64,000 bases of DNA, taken from Streptosporangium sandarakinum. GTDB taxonomy: Bacteria > Actinomycetota > Actinomycetes > Streptosporangiales > Streptosporangiaceae. The stretch is from NCBI RefSeq assembly GCF_013409935.1, contig NZ_JACCCO010000003.1, forward strand, positions 558,001 through 622,000, written 5' to 3'. The position numbers were made by a program, and so were the translations under genes. The notes under the pieces are model-generated. The model saw only the letters and a list, made by a program, of their open reading frames with translations. It was not told the origin of the DNA and ran no database searches. Position 1 is the first letter of the stretch; every line of letters begins with the position of its first letter. Positions 43,801 to 52,428 of the stretch are shown one piece after another.

Positions 43801-44928
43801 CGCGAGCTGGCGGTCACCCTGGCCGCCCGCCGTACGCACGCCGACAAGCTCGCCGCCGAGGCGGAGCGGCTGGCCGCGCGCCTCGACGAGGCCCGCGGTG
43901 ACGACCCGAGCCTGACCCACCGGCTGGACCGGCTGGCCGACGAGGCGGAGCTGCTCAGGGAGGCGGCCGAGGCCGCCAGGGAGGAGCGGGTCACCGCCGC
44001 CGAGCTGGAGGCGGCGCGGACCCGCGCCCTGGCCGCCGTCGCCGAGGCGGGCTTCCGATCCGCCGACGACGCCCGTTCGGCGGTCCGCCCGCCCGCCGAA
44101 CAGGAGGAGAAGGCCGCGCGGCTGCGCGAACTCGACGAGGAGCGCGCCGCCGTCACCGCGATGCTGGCCGACCCGGAGCTGGTCGCCGCCGCCGCGGAGC
44201 CCGAGCCCGACCTCGACGGGTTGCGGCGGGACCACGACACCGCCGACGAGGCCCACGCCGGCCTGCGGTCCGCCCTGCACGGCGCCGAGGCCCGCCGGGA
44301 GCGGCTGGCCGTGCTCCGCGCCGAGCTGGAGGGGTGCCTGGACCGCTGGCTGCCCGCCGCCGAACGGCACCGCCTGACCGAGCGGATGGCCGCCCTCACC
44401 GGCGGCAACTCCACCGACAACCGGTGGAACATGCGGCTGTCGTCCTACGTCCTCGGCGAGCGGCTGCGCCAGGTGGTCGCGGCGGCCAACGAACGGCTCG
44501 ACCACATGTCCGGCGGGCGTTACCTGCTGGAGCACAACCTCGGCCGCTCCGCCGGGGACCGCAGCAGATCCGGCGGCGGGCTGGGCCTGCGGATCCTGGA
44601 CGGCTGGACCGGCGTGGACCGCGACCCGGCGACGCTGTCCGGCGGGGAGAGCTTCATCACCTCGCTGGCGCTCGCGCTGGGCCTGGCCGACGTGGTGACC
44701 GCCGAGGCCGGCGGAGTGGAGATCGGCACGCTCTTCGTCGACGAGGGCTTCGGCACGCTCGACGAGGACACCCTCGACGGCGTCCTCGACATCCTCGACG
44801 GCCTGCGCGACGGCGGCCGGGCCGTGGGCATCGTCAGCCACGTCGCCGAGCTGCGCACCCGCGTCCCGGCGCAGCTGCGGGTCCGTAAGGAACGCCGCGG
44901 CTCCACCCTCTCCGTGACCGGCGTCTGA
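40885..44928 (+). CDS. sbcC: Exonuclease subunit SbcC (Rad50-like ATPase)
   Basis: 1347 residues, longer than usual (~1000-1100) because of Ala/Glu/Arg-rich coiled coils and an insert. Walker A GPTGAGKTTVLDALCYALYG (~34-53), zinc hook C-A-V-C in LPGEPCAVCGSPDHP (~737), C-terminal signature LSGGESFITSLALALGLADV and Walker B LFVDEGFGTLDEDTLD. Forms the ATP-driven, coiled-coil tether for SbcD nuclease. An insertion of low-complexity GDT/GDA-rich sequence lies at residues ~232-295 in the first coiled coil. Confidence 0.95.
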   Translation: MRPHRLWISAFGSFPGEEEIDFDALTEAGLFLIQGPTGAGKTTVLDALCYALYGRVPGRRDSAKSLRCDHAPPGRGPSVALEVTVRGRRLRITRSPAWQRPKLRGTGTTRENEKAVLQELLPSGEWLGLTTRVDEAGELIGNLLGMNADQFFQVAMLPQGDFARFLRADGEDRRRVLERLFSVRLYAAAETWLAERRTEAHREQQTMRREVDFAVQRLEEAAGPALLAALAAGSEASGTPGAAGDAANGDATAGHARDTGDAGDTGNTGDTANGDATADAQGAGDAGRTTAVPAPAPDPEDDPRGWAAALETLAAREAARAGLARADSEAAVRRARADLERGMALADRRRRHADALARGHALEETAEERADLEIILAEAARADRVLPLLQAVEQRAEAAGKAHDMAADALARALPLLGVSGDAVNAAITAAGAIAADGADAVDVAIAADVTPDRLAGLEGDRRAEISRLAELRAEEARLARIREERERADAEITALGAAQAETDARLAVLPGLREDAEARLAAVRLDAARVPAAEAVRQTAVARLAAAEHRDRLAAELAEARRDVAARLAALPGALRPAADPAGPREALAARERERGEELAALEGLRADEERLAELEGLLAALDAELADAGAREAALQEAQRDLPAALDDVTAQLTEVRSRAARMPAARAVVDAATARLDAARRRDGLHAELAEARTALAGATDHAQRLRDRHLDLRQARIDGMAAELAAKLLPGEPCAVCGSPDHPAPAAPAAEAPTAEDERAAQGAYDAAAERRRAAEVAVTALDSRLGEALTVAGDLTVAAAEEALGEARRELADLSAAAGTEAALTAEAGRLTAELDDTRRRAAEAARALAEGGARRSGWRAEHDRLTTRLDDARGADPTVQDRRDRLAGEAALLAAALAAAVRAADVEAAHRDACAAADLTVADAVAGLEEAERALARLRESAAAEPAVAGEAGRAAAELEAARERSRELAVTLAARRTHADKLAAEAERLAARLDEARGDDPSLTHRLDRLADEAELLREAAEAAREERVTAAELEAARTRALAAVAEAGFRSADDARSAVRPPAEQEEKAARLRELDEERAAVTAMLADPELVAAAAEPEPDLDGLRRDHDTADEAHAGLRSALHGAEARRERLAVLRAELEGCLDRWLPAAERHRLTERMAALTGGNSTDNRWNMRLSSYVLGERLRQVVAAANERLDHMSGGRYLLEHNLGRSAGDRSRSGGGLGLRILDGWTGVDRDPATLSGGESFITSLALALGLADVVTAEAGGVEIGTLFVDEGFGTLDEDTLDGVLDILDGLRDGGRAVGIVSHVAELRTRVPAQLRVRKERRGSTLSVTGV
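41621..41719 (+). repeat. In-gene tandem repeat in sbcC
   Basis: A 24-base exact direct repeat (41621-41644 and 41696-41719) separated by ACACCGGGGA-type units; encodes NGDATA flanked by G-D-T-G repeats. Looks like recent slippage inside the coiled-coil insert. Confidence 0.8.
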
Positions 44929-44965
44929 TCCCCGCCGGTCAGGGGGTACGGCCGGCCGCCTCGCG

Positions 44966-45214
44966 GTGCGCGCCGTCCCGGCGGGCGGCCCGTGGACCGT
45001 CGCCGTCCCCGCCTCCGGTTCCCCTTACGTGCTCAACCTGCGCGACGGCAGGTGGACCAGGATCACCTTGCGGCAGGGCGGTCCGGGGGCGTACATCACG
45101 GGCGTCGAGCCGGTGCCGGGCACGAAGCGGGTGTGGGTCCAGACCAGGCGTCGCGACGATCCCGCCGGCCCGCCGGACGGCGCGGTGACCGTGACGGTGT
45201 ACGAGCTCTCCTGA
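44966..45214 (+). pseudogene. C-terminal remnant of a secreted WD/propeller-like protein
   Basis: 82 residues from GTG 44966 (frame also open upstream into the sbcC end, no ribosome site). Reads WTVAVPASGSPYVLNLRDGRW, then PGTKRVWVQTRRRDD and ends VTVTVYEL. The pattern (a W-x-V-x-VP strand, yvLNLrDGrW, PGTxxVWx) is typical of the last blade of long exported actinobacterial proteins, so this is probably what is left after a deletion. It ends in a shared terminator palindrome, so the stop is ancestral. Function unlikely. Confidence 0.45.
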
Positions 45215-45238
45215 CCGCCCGCCGCGGGCGGTCAGGAG
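45208..45238. terminator. 14-base-pair perfect stem over two convergent stop codons
   Basis: CTCCTGACCGCCCG / complement around CCG. Both arms contain a stop codon (TGA 45212-45214 plus strand; TGA of ThrE at 45232-45234 minus strand). Symmetric bidirectional terminator. Confidence 0.65.
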
Positions 45239-46581
45239 CCGCGGGTGCGGCGGGCCGCCGGGCGCGGGATGAACGGCCTGCGCGCCCGCCGGGCGGCCGG
45301 CCGTACCCGCCGGGCCAGGTCGGACCCGGTGACCGCCCGCATGATCTCCGCGCCGAGCATGACCCCGGCGCCCAGGGCGAGGGCGGTCGACAGGGCCTGC
45401 AGCAGGCTGGACATGCCCGCGTCGGGGTGGCCGAGGTTGGTCTCCAGCATGCCGCGGTACAGGGCCGTTCCCGGCAGCAGTGTGCCGATCGCCGGGATCG
45501 TGATCACCAGCGACGGAACCTTGGCCGCCCTGGCGTACGCCGAGCCGAACAGGCCCACGGCCGCCGCGGCGACGGCCGTGGCCAGCACGACCGGCACGTC
45601 CCCGCCGCACAGCAGCACGAAGACCACCCACGCCAGCGTGCCGCCGATCACCGCGGCCACCAGGTGCCGGGGCGGCACGAGCAGCGCCACCGCGAACGAC
45701 AGCGTCACCCCGGCCGACCCCAGAAGCTGCGCCGGCTCCAGCAGCAGCGGCGCGGCCGGCACGTTCTCCACGCTCAGCGGCACGCCCAGGCGGACCGCGG
45801 TGTACAGGGTGACGCCGATCCCGGAGACGACCGCGGCGAGGACGAAGAAGACCTCGAACAGCCGGCCCGTCGCCGTGACGTACTCGCCGGCGATGCCGTC
45901 CTGCACGCAGGCCACCATCAGCCGTCCCGGCAGCAGCGCGACGACCGCGCCGACCACCACCGCCTCGGCCCGCACCTGCACGCCGAGCGCGATCAGCAGC
46001 ACCGCCGCCAGCGAGCCCAGCATGGCCGCCACCGCGATCTGGAAGAACTCGGCCACGCCCCGGCCCGCCAGCCACGCGCTGGCCCGATCGCCCAGCACGG
46101 TGGCGGCGAACGCGGCGAGCGCGACCCGCAGGCCGCCGCCGACCAGGATGCTCGCCGAGGCGGCCACCGTCGCGACCGCCGTCACCAGGAACCAGGCGGG
46201 GTACACCCGCACCCGCCGGGTGATCCGCCGCAGCCGCGCCTGCGCCTCCTCCAGCGGCAGCGCCCCCGCGGCGGCCTCGGCGACCAGGGCGTGCACCGCG
46301 ATCAGCCGGTCGTAGTCGGGCAGCCGGCGGCGGACCCGCCGCTCGACGGTGACCGGCACGCCGCCGTCCGCCGGGACGTGCGACAGAGTGATGGCCGACA
46401 GGTTGACGTCGGCCTCGCTGTGCGGCACGCCGTACGCGTCGGTGATGCGGCGCATGGCGCCGGAGACCGTCTCGTTGGACTCGCCGCTGCCGAGCAGCAA
46501 CTCGCCCACGCGCAGCGCCAGCGCCATGGTCAGATACAGGTCACGCCGCGGAGGTGCCTGTTCCAGCGGTGTCGCCGACAC
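45232..46581 (-). CDS. Threonine/serine exporter, ThrE family (fused ThrE plus ThrE_2)
   Basis: 449 residues from GTG 46581, preceded by GGGGGA. N-terminal soluble domain RVGELLLGSGESNETVSGAMRRI, ADVNLSAITLSH; then five helices, VCVQDGIAGEY (conserved QD-x-hydrophobic-AGE loop), followed by the ThrE_2 half with VPSLVITIPAIGTLLPGTALYRG. Full-length homologues from Corynebacterium export threonine and serine with the proton-motive force. Single gene upstream of the SMC operon on the same strand; no other amino acid genes. Confidence 0.9.
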   Translation of the reverse strand: MSATPLEQAPPRRDLYLTMALALRVGELLLGSGESNETVSGAMRRITDAYGVPHSEADVNLSAITLSHVPADGGVPVTVERRVRRRLPDYDRLIAVHALVAEAAAGALPLEEAQARLRRITRRVRVYPAWFLVTAVATVAASASILVGGGLRVALAAFAATVLGDRASAWLAGRGVAEFFQIAVAAMLGSLAAVLLIALGVQVRAEAVVVGAVVALLPGRLMVACVQDGIAGEYVTATGRLFEVFFVLAAVVSGIGVTLYTAVRLGVPLSVENVPAAPLLLEPAQLLGSAGVTLSFAVALLVPPRHLVAAVIGGTLAWVVFVLLCGGDVPVVLATAVAAAAVGLFGSAYARAAKVPSLVITIPAIGTLLPGTALYRGMLETNLGHPDAGMSSLLQALSTALALGAGVMLGAEIMRAVTGSDLARRVRPAARRARRPFIPRPAARRTRGS

Positions 46582-46621
46582 CGTTTCCCCCGATACTTCC
46601 GAAATAGAACCTGCGCAGAGG

Positions 46622-49600
46622 TTATCTGCTCACCGCAGCCGCCAGGGCACGCACCCGCTCGGCGTGGCGATCATGACCGATGATCACCGGCGGCTCGTTG
46701 TACGGCATCGCGTCGGAGGACCGGCGCAGCTTGACGTACTGGCCGCAGGCGTCGACCGCGTAGGGCTCCATGTCGTCCTGCAGCGCGCCGATCACCGTGA
46801 TCCCGTACGTCTCGCCGATCCGGCGGAACAGCGCCACGGCCTCCCTGCGGTGCTCCTTGCCGAGGTTGCGGCCCAGCTCGTCCAGGACCAGGCACAGGTG
46901 GCCGCCGCCGGAGGAGGCGATCGCCGCCGCGCAGACCAGCTTCACCGCCTTCTCGTCCATCAGCGCGGTGTTGGCCCGCCGGTTGTACGGCACGTAGCCC
47001 TGCCCCTCGCCGCGCCGCCAGCGGGGCGTCACCCGCCACGCCCAGCGCTGCTCGGGGTCGGCGGGCGCGGGCGGCACCGGGAAGTCCAGCGTCGCGCCGT
47101 AGCCGCCGTAGGCCAGGTCGAGCCGTTCGAACTCCTCGGCGACCCGCGCCAGCCGCGCCTTGACCGCCGCGGTCAGCGCGGCCCGGTGCACGGCGGTGGA
47201 CTGCGCCGCCTCCTCCGCCCCCTTGGCGGCGGCGGACAGGTCGCGGCGGCGGGTCTCCAGCTGGGTCTCGATCTGGCGGCGCTGGTGGCGCTCGTACTCC
47301 TCCTGGCCGCGCAGGTAGGACGCCAGCGCCGCGCAGACGCCGGGGAACGTGGCCTGCTCGCGCGCGGTGCGCCCGGCCCCCGGCTCGGTCCGCTCCCTGA
47401 TCAGGAACCGCAGCTCCTCGGGCATCTCCTCGTCCTCGCCGGGGAAGGTGTCGCGCAGCGCCTCGTCGAGGTGGCGCTCGGCCGCCCGCCACCACTCCTC
47501 GGCCGTCAGCGGGCGCTCGTCCTCGCCCAGCGCCTCCAGCCACTCGCCGGCCCCGGCGACCGTGCCGCCCCAGTCGGCGGCCATCGCGTCCAGCGCGAGC
47601 GCGTCACGGTCGGACTGCACCTTCGCCGCCTGCTCGGCGGCCTGGTCGCGTTCGGACTCGTGCCGCGCCCGGCGGCCCTCCAGGCGCTCGATCTCCATGC
47701 TCCTGGTGCGGGCGCGGAAATCGAGCGCGGCGACCTCCCGCTCGGCCTCGGCCACCCGCGGCGCGGCCTCGGCCAGGGCCGCGACGAGGCCGGTGAGGAC
47801 CTCGCGCCGCTCGGTGAGCCGCCGCTCGACGTCGGCCAGCCGCACCGCGGCGCGCGCCCCCTCCAGCCGCCGGGCCGCCTCCGCCATGCCGTCCTCGGCG
47901 GTCCGTACGGCCTCGGCGGCGGCCTCCTGCACGTCCCGCGCCCGGTGCAGCCGCTGCTCGGCGGCCTTGATCCGGGCCTCGCGGCCGGTGGCGACCGCCT
48001 CGAACGACCCCACGACCGTGATGCCCGCCGCGCTGACCAGCACCGACCCGGGCAGCGCGGTCAGCGTCCGCGCCGCCTCGGGAAGATCGGCGGCGTCCAC
48101 GATCACGGCGTGCTCCTGCGGCCAGCCCCGGGCGGCCAGGAGCGCCCGTCCCACGTGGTCCGCCGCGGCCTCGTCGTCGCGGGCCTGCTCGGCGACGTCG
48201 ATCGCGTCGAGCAGGCCGGTCGCCCGGACCCCGGCCGCGGCGAGCGCGTCGAGCTGCGCCGCCGCCGGACCGCCCTCGGCGTCGTCCAGCGCGGCCTTCG
48301 CCTCGTCCACCTCGCGGTCGGCCACGCCCAGCGCCTTCAGCGCCTCGTTGAGAACGACCCTGGCCCGCTCCAGCTCGGCCTCGGCCGTCGCCACGTCGCG
48401 GCCGTCGGCCAGCCGCCGCTGCTCCTCCAGCCCGGGGACGCGGGCGCGCAGCTCGTCGGCCGCGTTCTCCGCCACCGCCCGGTCGGCGTCCAGCTTGGCC
48501 GCGCGGGCCTGCAACGCGGCCAGCTCCCGGCGGGCCCCGGCCAGGGAGCGCTCCAGCGAGTCGTCCCGGAGCGTGGCGATCTCCGCCTTCACCGTCTCGA
48601 TCGCCTCGGCCGCGCGGCCGCCCGTCTCGCGCAGCCGCTCCAGCTCGGCGGCGAGCGCCTCGTCCCGGCGGGCCGCGTCGGCGAGCCTGCGCGCCAGCCG
48701 ACCCCGCCAGGAACGCATCGCCCCGGCCAGCCGCACCCGGGCCCGGTCGCGCCGGTCGAAGGTCGAAAGCAGCTCCCGGGACTCCTCCTCGAAGTCCGTC
48801 AGCAGCTCCGCGGCCCGCGTCGCCCGCACCCGCCTGGCGTGCTCGTCGCGCCGGGCCTCCCGCTCCTGGTCCAGCTCGGCGTCCAGGCCGGTCAGCGCGG
48901 CGATCGCCTCGAACACCCGCTCCGGGGAGATCTCGTTCAACGGCTGGGACAGCAGGTTCGTGGCGACCTTGCTGCGCACCGAGGTGGACAGGAACGACAC
49001 GCACCTGACGCGGTCGCCGTACAGGAACCTCGTCAGGTCGCGCGCCACCACGTCGCGGCGGCCCGCCGAGCGCGGCAGCGACGCCCACACCTCGTCGGCC
49101 AATGCCACCCGCTCCGCCTCCGAGGGCGCCGAGGCCGGCCTGATGCCCGGGACCACCCGGATCTCCAGGTGCGGGGCCTCCTGGTTGACCCGCAGCCACA
49201 CCGTGACCGCGTCGTCCACCGAGCCGGGCGGGGCGAAGACGCCCACGATGTAGCCGTGGTCGGCGCTGGCCCACGTCCCGGCGCCGCCGCCCGCCGCCAG
49301 CTCGGCGTTGAACAGCAGCTCCGCCACCGCCTTGGCGCCGGAGGCGAAGCGCCACTGCTCGTCGCCGAGCAACGCGGTGATCATCGCGATGAACGACGAC
49401 TTGCCCGCGCCGTTGGAGTCCTTCGGGCCGGCCCCGGCCACCACGATCAGCGTGCCGGGCACGATCGGCACCGGGTGGGTCGACAGCCGCGAGATGTTGA
49501 CCGCCTGCACGGCGATCAGCACGCGGTCGCCGACCACGTCGTGGTCGGGCGCGGCGGGCCTGACCTCCACCGGCACCAGGCCGATCTGGCTGCCGCGCGC

Positions 49601-49759
49601 CCGCGCCGCCGCGGCCTCCGCCTCCTCCGCCGTTCTGGACGGTTCCGCGGCCGTGCTTCCGGCGGTGCTTCCCGCGGCGTCCTCGGCGGCGCCGGCCGCG
49701 CGGCGGCCCCTCGCGCCCCGTCCCGCCCGCGCGGCCCGATCCGGCTGTCCGGTGGTCAC
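46622..49759 (-). CDS. SMC-like ATPase (MukB/JetC/MksB-type), third gene of a condensin-like operon
   Basis: 1045 residues from GTG 49759, overlapping the winged-helix gene stop (GTGA). An N-terminal Ala/Arg/Glu-rich stretch precedes Walker A GPKDSNGAGKSS (~111-122). The middle is coiled coil with a hinge-like globular part near DLPEAARTLTALPGSVLVSAAG. The C-terminal head has LVLDELGRNLGKEH (957-970; Walker B D960-E961), but the D-loop Asp is Gly and the ABC signature position reads NTALMDEKAVKL rather than LSGGE. Encoded with kleisin- and KITE-like partners, so probably loads on and compacts or extrudes DNA. No JetD nuclease follows; next gene is ThrE. Confidence 0.8.
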   Translation of the reverse strand: MTTGQPDRAARAGRGARGRRAAGAAEDAAGSTAGSTAAEPSRTAEEAEAAAARARGSQIGLVPVEVRPAAPDHDVVGDRVLIAVQAVNISRLSTHPVPIVPGTLIVVAGAGPKDSNGAGKSSFIAMITALLGDEQWRFASGAKAVAELLFNAELAAGGGAGTWASADHGYIVGVFAPPGSVDDAVTVWLRVNQEAPHLEIRVVPGIRPASAPSEAERVALADEVWASLPRSAGRRDVVARDLTRFLYGDRVRCVSFLSTSVRSKVATNLLSQPLNEISPERVFEAIAALTGLDAELDQEREARRDEHARRVRATRAAELLTDFEEESRELLSTFDRRDRARVRLAGAMRSWRGRLARRLADAARRDEALAAELERLRETGGRAAEAIETVKAEIATLRDDSLERSLAGARRELAALQARAAKLDADRAVAENAADELRARVPGLEEQRRLADGRDVATAEAELERARVVLNEALKALGVADREVDEAKAALDDAEGGPAAAQLDALAAAGVRATGLLDAIDVAEQARDDEAAADHVGRALLAARGWPQEHAVIVDAADLPEAARTLTALPGSVLVSAAGITVVGSFEAVATGREARIKAAEQRLHRARDVQEAAAEAVRTAEDGMAEAARRLEGARAAVRLADVERRLTERREVLTGLVAALAEAAPRVAEAEREVAALDFRARTRSMEIERLEGRRARHESERDQAAEQAAKVQSDRDALALDAMAADWGGTVAGAGEWLEALGEDERPLTAEEWWRAAERHLDEALRDTFPGEDEEMPEELRFLIRERTEPGAGRTAREQATFPGVCAALASYLRGQEEYERHQRRQIETQLETRRRDLSAAAKGAEEAAQSTAVHRAALTAAVKARLARVAEEFERLDLAYGGYGATLDFPVPPAPADPEQRWAWRVTPRWRRGEGQGYVPYNRRANTALMDEKAVKLVCAAAIASSGGGHLCLVLDELGRNLGKEHRREAVALFRRIGETYGITVIGALQDDMEPYAVDACGQYVKLRRSSDAMPYNEPPVIIGHDRHAERVRALAAAVSR

Positions 49760-51012
49760 CCCTGTGTTTCCCTTCCTCGACGGTTCGCCCGAATGGCGGT
49801 GGCCAGCGGGGTGTGCGGCCCCGCGGCCAGGATGAGCTCCTCCTGCAGGCGGCGCCTGGCCGCCGGGGTCAGCCGGTGGAACTGCGGGCCGGGAACATAG
49901 CCGCCCGCCTCCTCCCCGGCCTTGACCTGCGTCACCAGGCCCGCGTGACGCAGCGTCCGCAGCGCCGCGTCCAGCGCGCCGACCGGCAGCCGGGTGTGCC
50001 GCCGCAGCTCCTCCACCGGGGCGGGGAACGGCGACAGCCAGCTGTCGGCGGGCAGCACGCCCTCGGCCCGGGGGATCGCCACCGAGTGGACCAGCACCAG
50101 CGTCAGCACCGCCCGCTCGGCCTCGCCGACCGTCCCGCTCACCGCGGCGCCCACCTCGTCGGCGTATCCCGAGATCCACGTCTCGCGGCCCTGGACGAGC
50201 ACCCGGCCGCGCCGCCGCAGCATCTCGGCGACCGTACGGCGCGGCGCCGGGTCGCGCAGCGCCGGGAAGCGGGCCTCGTGGACCGGCTCGGCGGCGTGCT
50301 CGACCGCCATGAACGCCGCGACGATCTCGGCCCGGCGCCGCTCGTCGAACGCCTCCAGCAGGTCGGCGTCCAGATCCGCGGCGGCGGTGACCTCCGAGGC
50401 CGCCGTGACCTCCCCGGGCTCCCCGGCGTCCCCGTCCGGGCCGGCCGCCGTCTCCCGGGCCCCCTCGCCGTCCTCGGCGAGGACCGGGAGCACGGCGGGC
50501 CGGACGGCGCCCTCCGCGCCGGAGGGCAGGCGGCGCAGCAGCTCCCGGAGCTGCGCGTGCGACTCGGCGGGCCAGGACGCGCAGCGCGGGCCGAGCCGTA
50601 CCACGCCGGCCTCCACCGTCAGCCAGGCCGAGTCGTGCAGGCGGCGCAGCGCGCCGACGGCCCAGTTGCGCATCAGGTCGTCGCCGCGCCCGATGAGGGC
50701 GCGGTAGGCCGCCAGCACCTCGTCCACCGGCGCGGGCGAGCCCGGCCACGGGTCGGCGGCGAGGTCGGTCCAGCAGCACTTCAGCGCCGCCGCCAGCACC
50801 CGCCGGGTCTCCCCGGAGCGTTCCACCGCCACCGGCGCGACCTGGTACTCCTCCAGCAGCGACGGCGTCGCGCCGTCGGGCCAGGCCGGCAGCGCCGTAC
50901 CCGTGCCGTCGCCGAGGCCCGCCCGGAGCATGCCGGCCGGGGCGGGCTCGCCGGGGCCCAGCGGTAGCGGCCCGGCGGACCGGGCACGCGCGTGCATCAG
51001 CTCAGGCGTCAT
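49756..51012 (-). CDS. Winged-helix (KITE/MukE/JetB-like) subunit of the SMC operon
   Basis: 418 residues from ATG 51012 (ATG 51015 is also possible; AAGGA six bases upstream). Helical, with two probable winged-helix units: ALRRLHDSAWLTVEAGVVRLGPR (~120-145) and the C-terminal RRHTRLPVGALDAALRTLRHAGLVTQV (~355-385). Middle has an acidic linker (~205-235). Overlaps the kleisin-like stop by 11 bases and the SMC start by 4, so the three subunits are made together. Role as the KITE subunit is inferred from gene order (kleisin, KITE, SMC as in JetA-JetB-JetC) and fold, not from clear sequence identity. Confidence 0.6.
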   Translation of the reverse strand: MTPELMHARARSAGPLPLGPGEPAPAGMLRAGLGDGTGTALPAWPDGATPSLLEEYQVAPVAVERSGETRRVLAAALKCCWTDLAADPWPGSPAPVDEVLAAYRALIGRGDDLMRNWAVGALRRLHDSAWLTVEAGVVRLGPRCASWPAESHAQLRELLRRLPSGAEGAVRPAVLPVLAEDGEGARETAAGPDGDAGEPGEVTAASEVTAAADLDADLLEAFDERRRAEIVAAFMAVEHAAEPVHEARFPALRDPAPRRTVAEMLRRRGRVLVQGRETWISGYADEVGAAVSGTVGEAERAVLTLVLVHSVAIPRAEGVLPADSWLSPFPAPVEELRRHTRLPVGALDAALRTLRHAGLVTQVKAGEEAGGYVPGPQFHRLTPAARRRLQEELILAAGPHTPLATAIRANRRGRETQG

Positions 51013-52369
51013 CATCCGTCCTTCCCGGACCTTCCGAACCCTCCGGACGGCCACGCCCCGGCTCGGGCGCCCCGGCCGTTCTCCCCGGATGGCCGCGCGC
51101 CGGCTCGGGTGCCCTCTCCGCCCCCGCGTCCGTCCGCTCCAGGTGGCCGTGCGACAGCCACGCGGGCTCCGCGCCCGGGACCGCCGTCAGGCCGTCGGAC
51201 CAGCGCAGCCGGTAGGGCGACTCCGGGCGCAGGTCGGCCGAGACGAGGTCGGCCAGCAGGCGGCGCGCCGAGACCCACTCGCCGCCCGCGGCGAGCGCCT
51301 CCTCCAGCGGGGCGGACGGCCGCCCGGCGAGGACCGACTCGGAGACGGCGGCCAGGCGGCCGAGGACGCCGTCGCCGGCCTCGGCGTCGTGGGAGCCGGC
51401 CGGGCCGGGGTCGGGCACGATCGAACGCGGGGGAGTGGGCTGCGCCGGAGCCGGGCGGGGGCTCTCGTCCACCGCCCGGACGATCGCCGCCGGGTCGTGC
51501 CAGGGCGCCGGGGCGTCGAAGGCGAAGTCGTCCAGCACGGCCGCGAGCCGCTCCTTGTCGGCGGTCTGCGCGAACGTCCGCCAGGTCTCGGCGGGCAGCA
51601 GCGTGAGGTTCCGCGTCGTGCCGGCCGAGTCGGCCAGGCGGCCGGCGGCGCGGCGGGAGGCGTCACTGTAGGCGTAGATCGCCGCGCGCAGCTCGGTGCA
51701 GGTGCGGTCGAGCTCGGGCCAGCGGGTCAGGATGGTCGCGTGCAGGCTCTGCGCCCGGCGGGCGATCTCCTCGGTGCCCCACAGCTTGGGCGCCTGCTCG
51801 CGCAGCTCCTCGATGGTGCCGCCGACCAGCGTGATCAGCTCCAGCGCCCACAGCCGGAAGGCCCGTGACAGGTTCCGCGCGCTGAGGCGCGCCTCCTCCA
51901 TGGTCGTACGGGGGTCGGCGACGTTGAGGTCCTCCAGTGCCAGCAGCCGGTGCATCTCCGACTGGCCGCCGTCGGCCATCATCCGCCGGACGAACATCAG
52001 CCCCACCACGCTGGTGAACGACGCCCGGTAGCGGAGCTGGTTGGGCTTGGGGAACACCTCGCGGATCGCGCCGAGGCCCCTGAGCACCCGCAGGCGGTTC
52101 TCGAACATCTCCAGCGGGTAGGCCCGGCAGACGTGGCGCATCTGCTCGTGGGTGAGCCACTCCTCGCCGGCCTCGGCGAACGCCGCGAACAGCGTCTCGG
52201 CGATGTCGACCAGCACGGGGTCGTCCACCACCGCGCCGCTGTCGCGGGCGAGCGCGGCGAACATCCGCCGGTAGGTCGACAGCACGGCCTCCTCGGTGAG
52301 GGCCGCGTCGAGAGTGATCTCCTGGTCGGTCTCTGGCACGCCCAATACCGTAGGGCCTTCCCCCGACAT
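51002..52369 (-). CDS. Kleisin-like (MukF/JetA-type) subunit of the SMC operon
   Basis: 455 residues as given from ATG 52369; a leaderless start at GTG 52339 (VPETDQEITLD), 7 bases after TACGGT, is a serious alternative. N-terminal winged helix (LFAAFAEAGEEWLTHEQMRHVCR ... NRLRVLRGLGAIREVF, ~60-108), then long helices (ARLSARNLSRAFRLWALELITL) and a Pro-rich C-terminus. That order fits MukF/JetA kleisins, which bridge the two SMC heads. First gene of the operon; the upstream SDR on the same strand ends 60 bases away. Confidence 0.6.
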   Translation of the reverse strand: MSGEGPTVLGVPETDQEITLDAALTEEAVLSTYRRMFAALARDSGAVVDDPVLVDIAETLFAAFAEAGEEWLTHEQMRHVCRAYPLEMFENRLRVLRGLGAIREVFPKPNQLRYRASFTSVVGLMFVRRMMADGGQSEMHRLLALEDLNVADPRTTMEEARLSARNLSRAFRLWALELITLVGGTIEELREQAPKLWGTEEIARRAQSLHATILTRWPELDRTCTELRAAIYAYSDASRRAAGRLADSAGTTRNLTLLPAETWRTFAQTADKERLAAVLDDFAFDAPAPWHDPAAIVRAVDESPRPAPAQPTPPRSIVPDPGPAGSHDAEAGDGVLGRLAAVSESVLAGRPSAPLEEALAAGGEWVSARRLLADLVSADLRPESPYRLRWSDGLTAVPGAEPAWLSHGHLERTDAGAERAPEPARGHPGRTAGAPEPGRGRPEGSEGPGRTDDDA

Positions 52370-52428
52370 CCCCGTCCCGCCGGGCGGGGCGGGCGCCTTC
52401 CCGGTTCAGTGGTCCGGCGACCGCCCGT

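Noticed and set aside
46622..52369. Calling the SMC operon a Wadjet defence system
   Set aside because: No JetD nuclease is present and the SMC head motifs are atypical, so defence function is not supported by this window alone.
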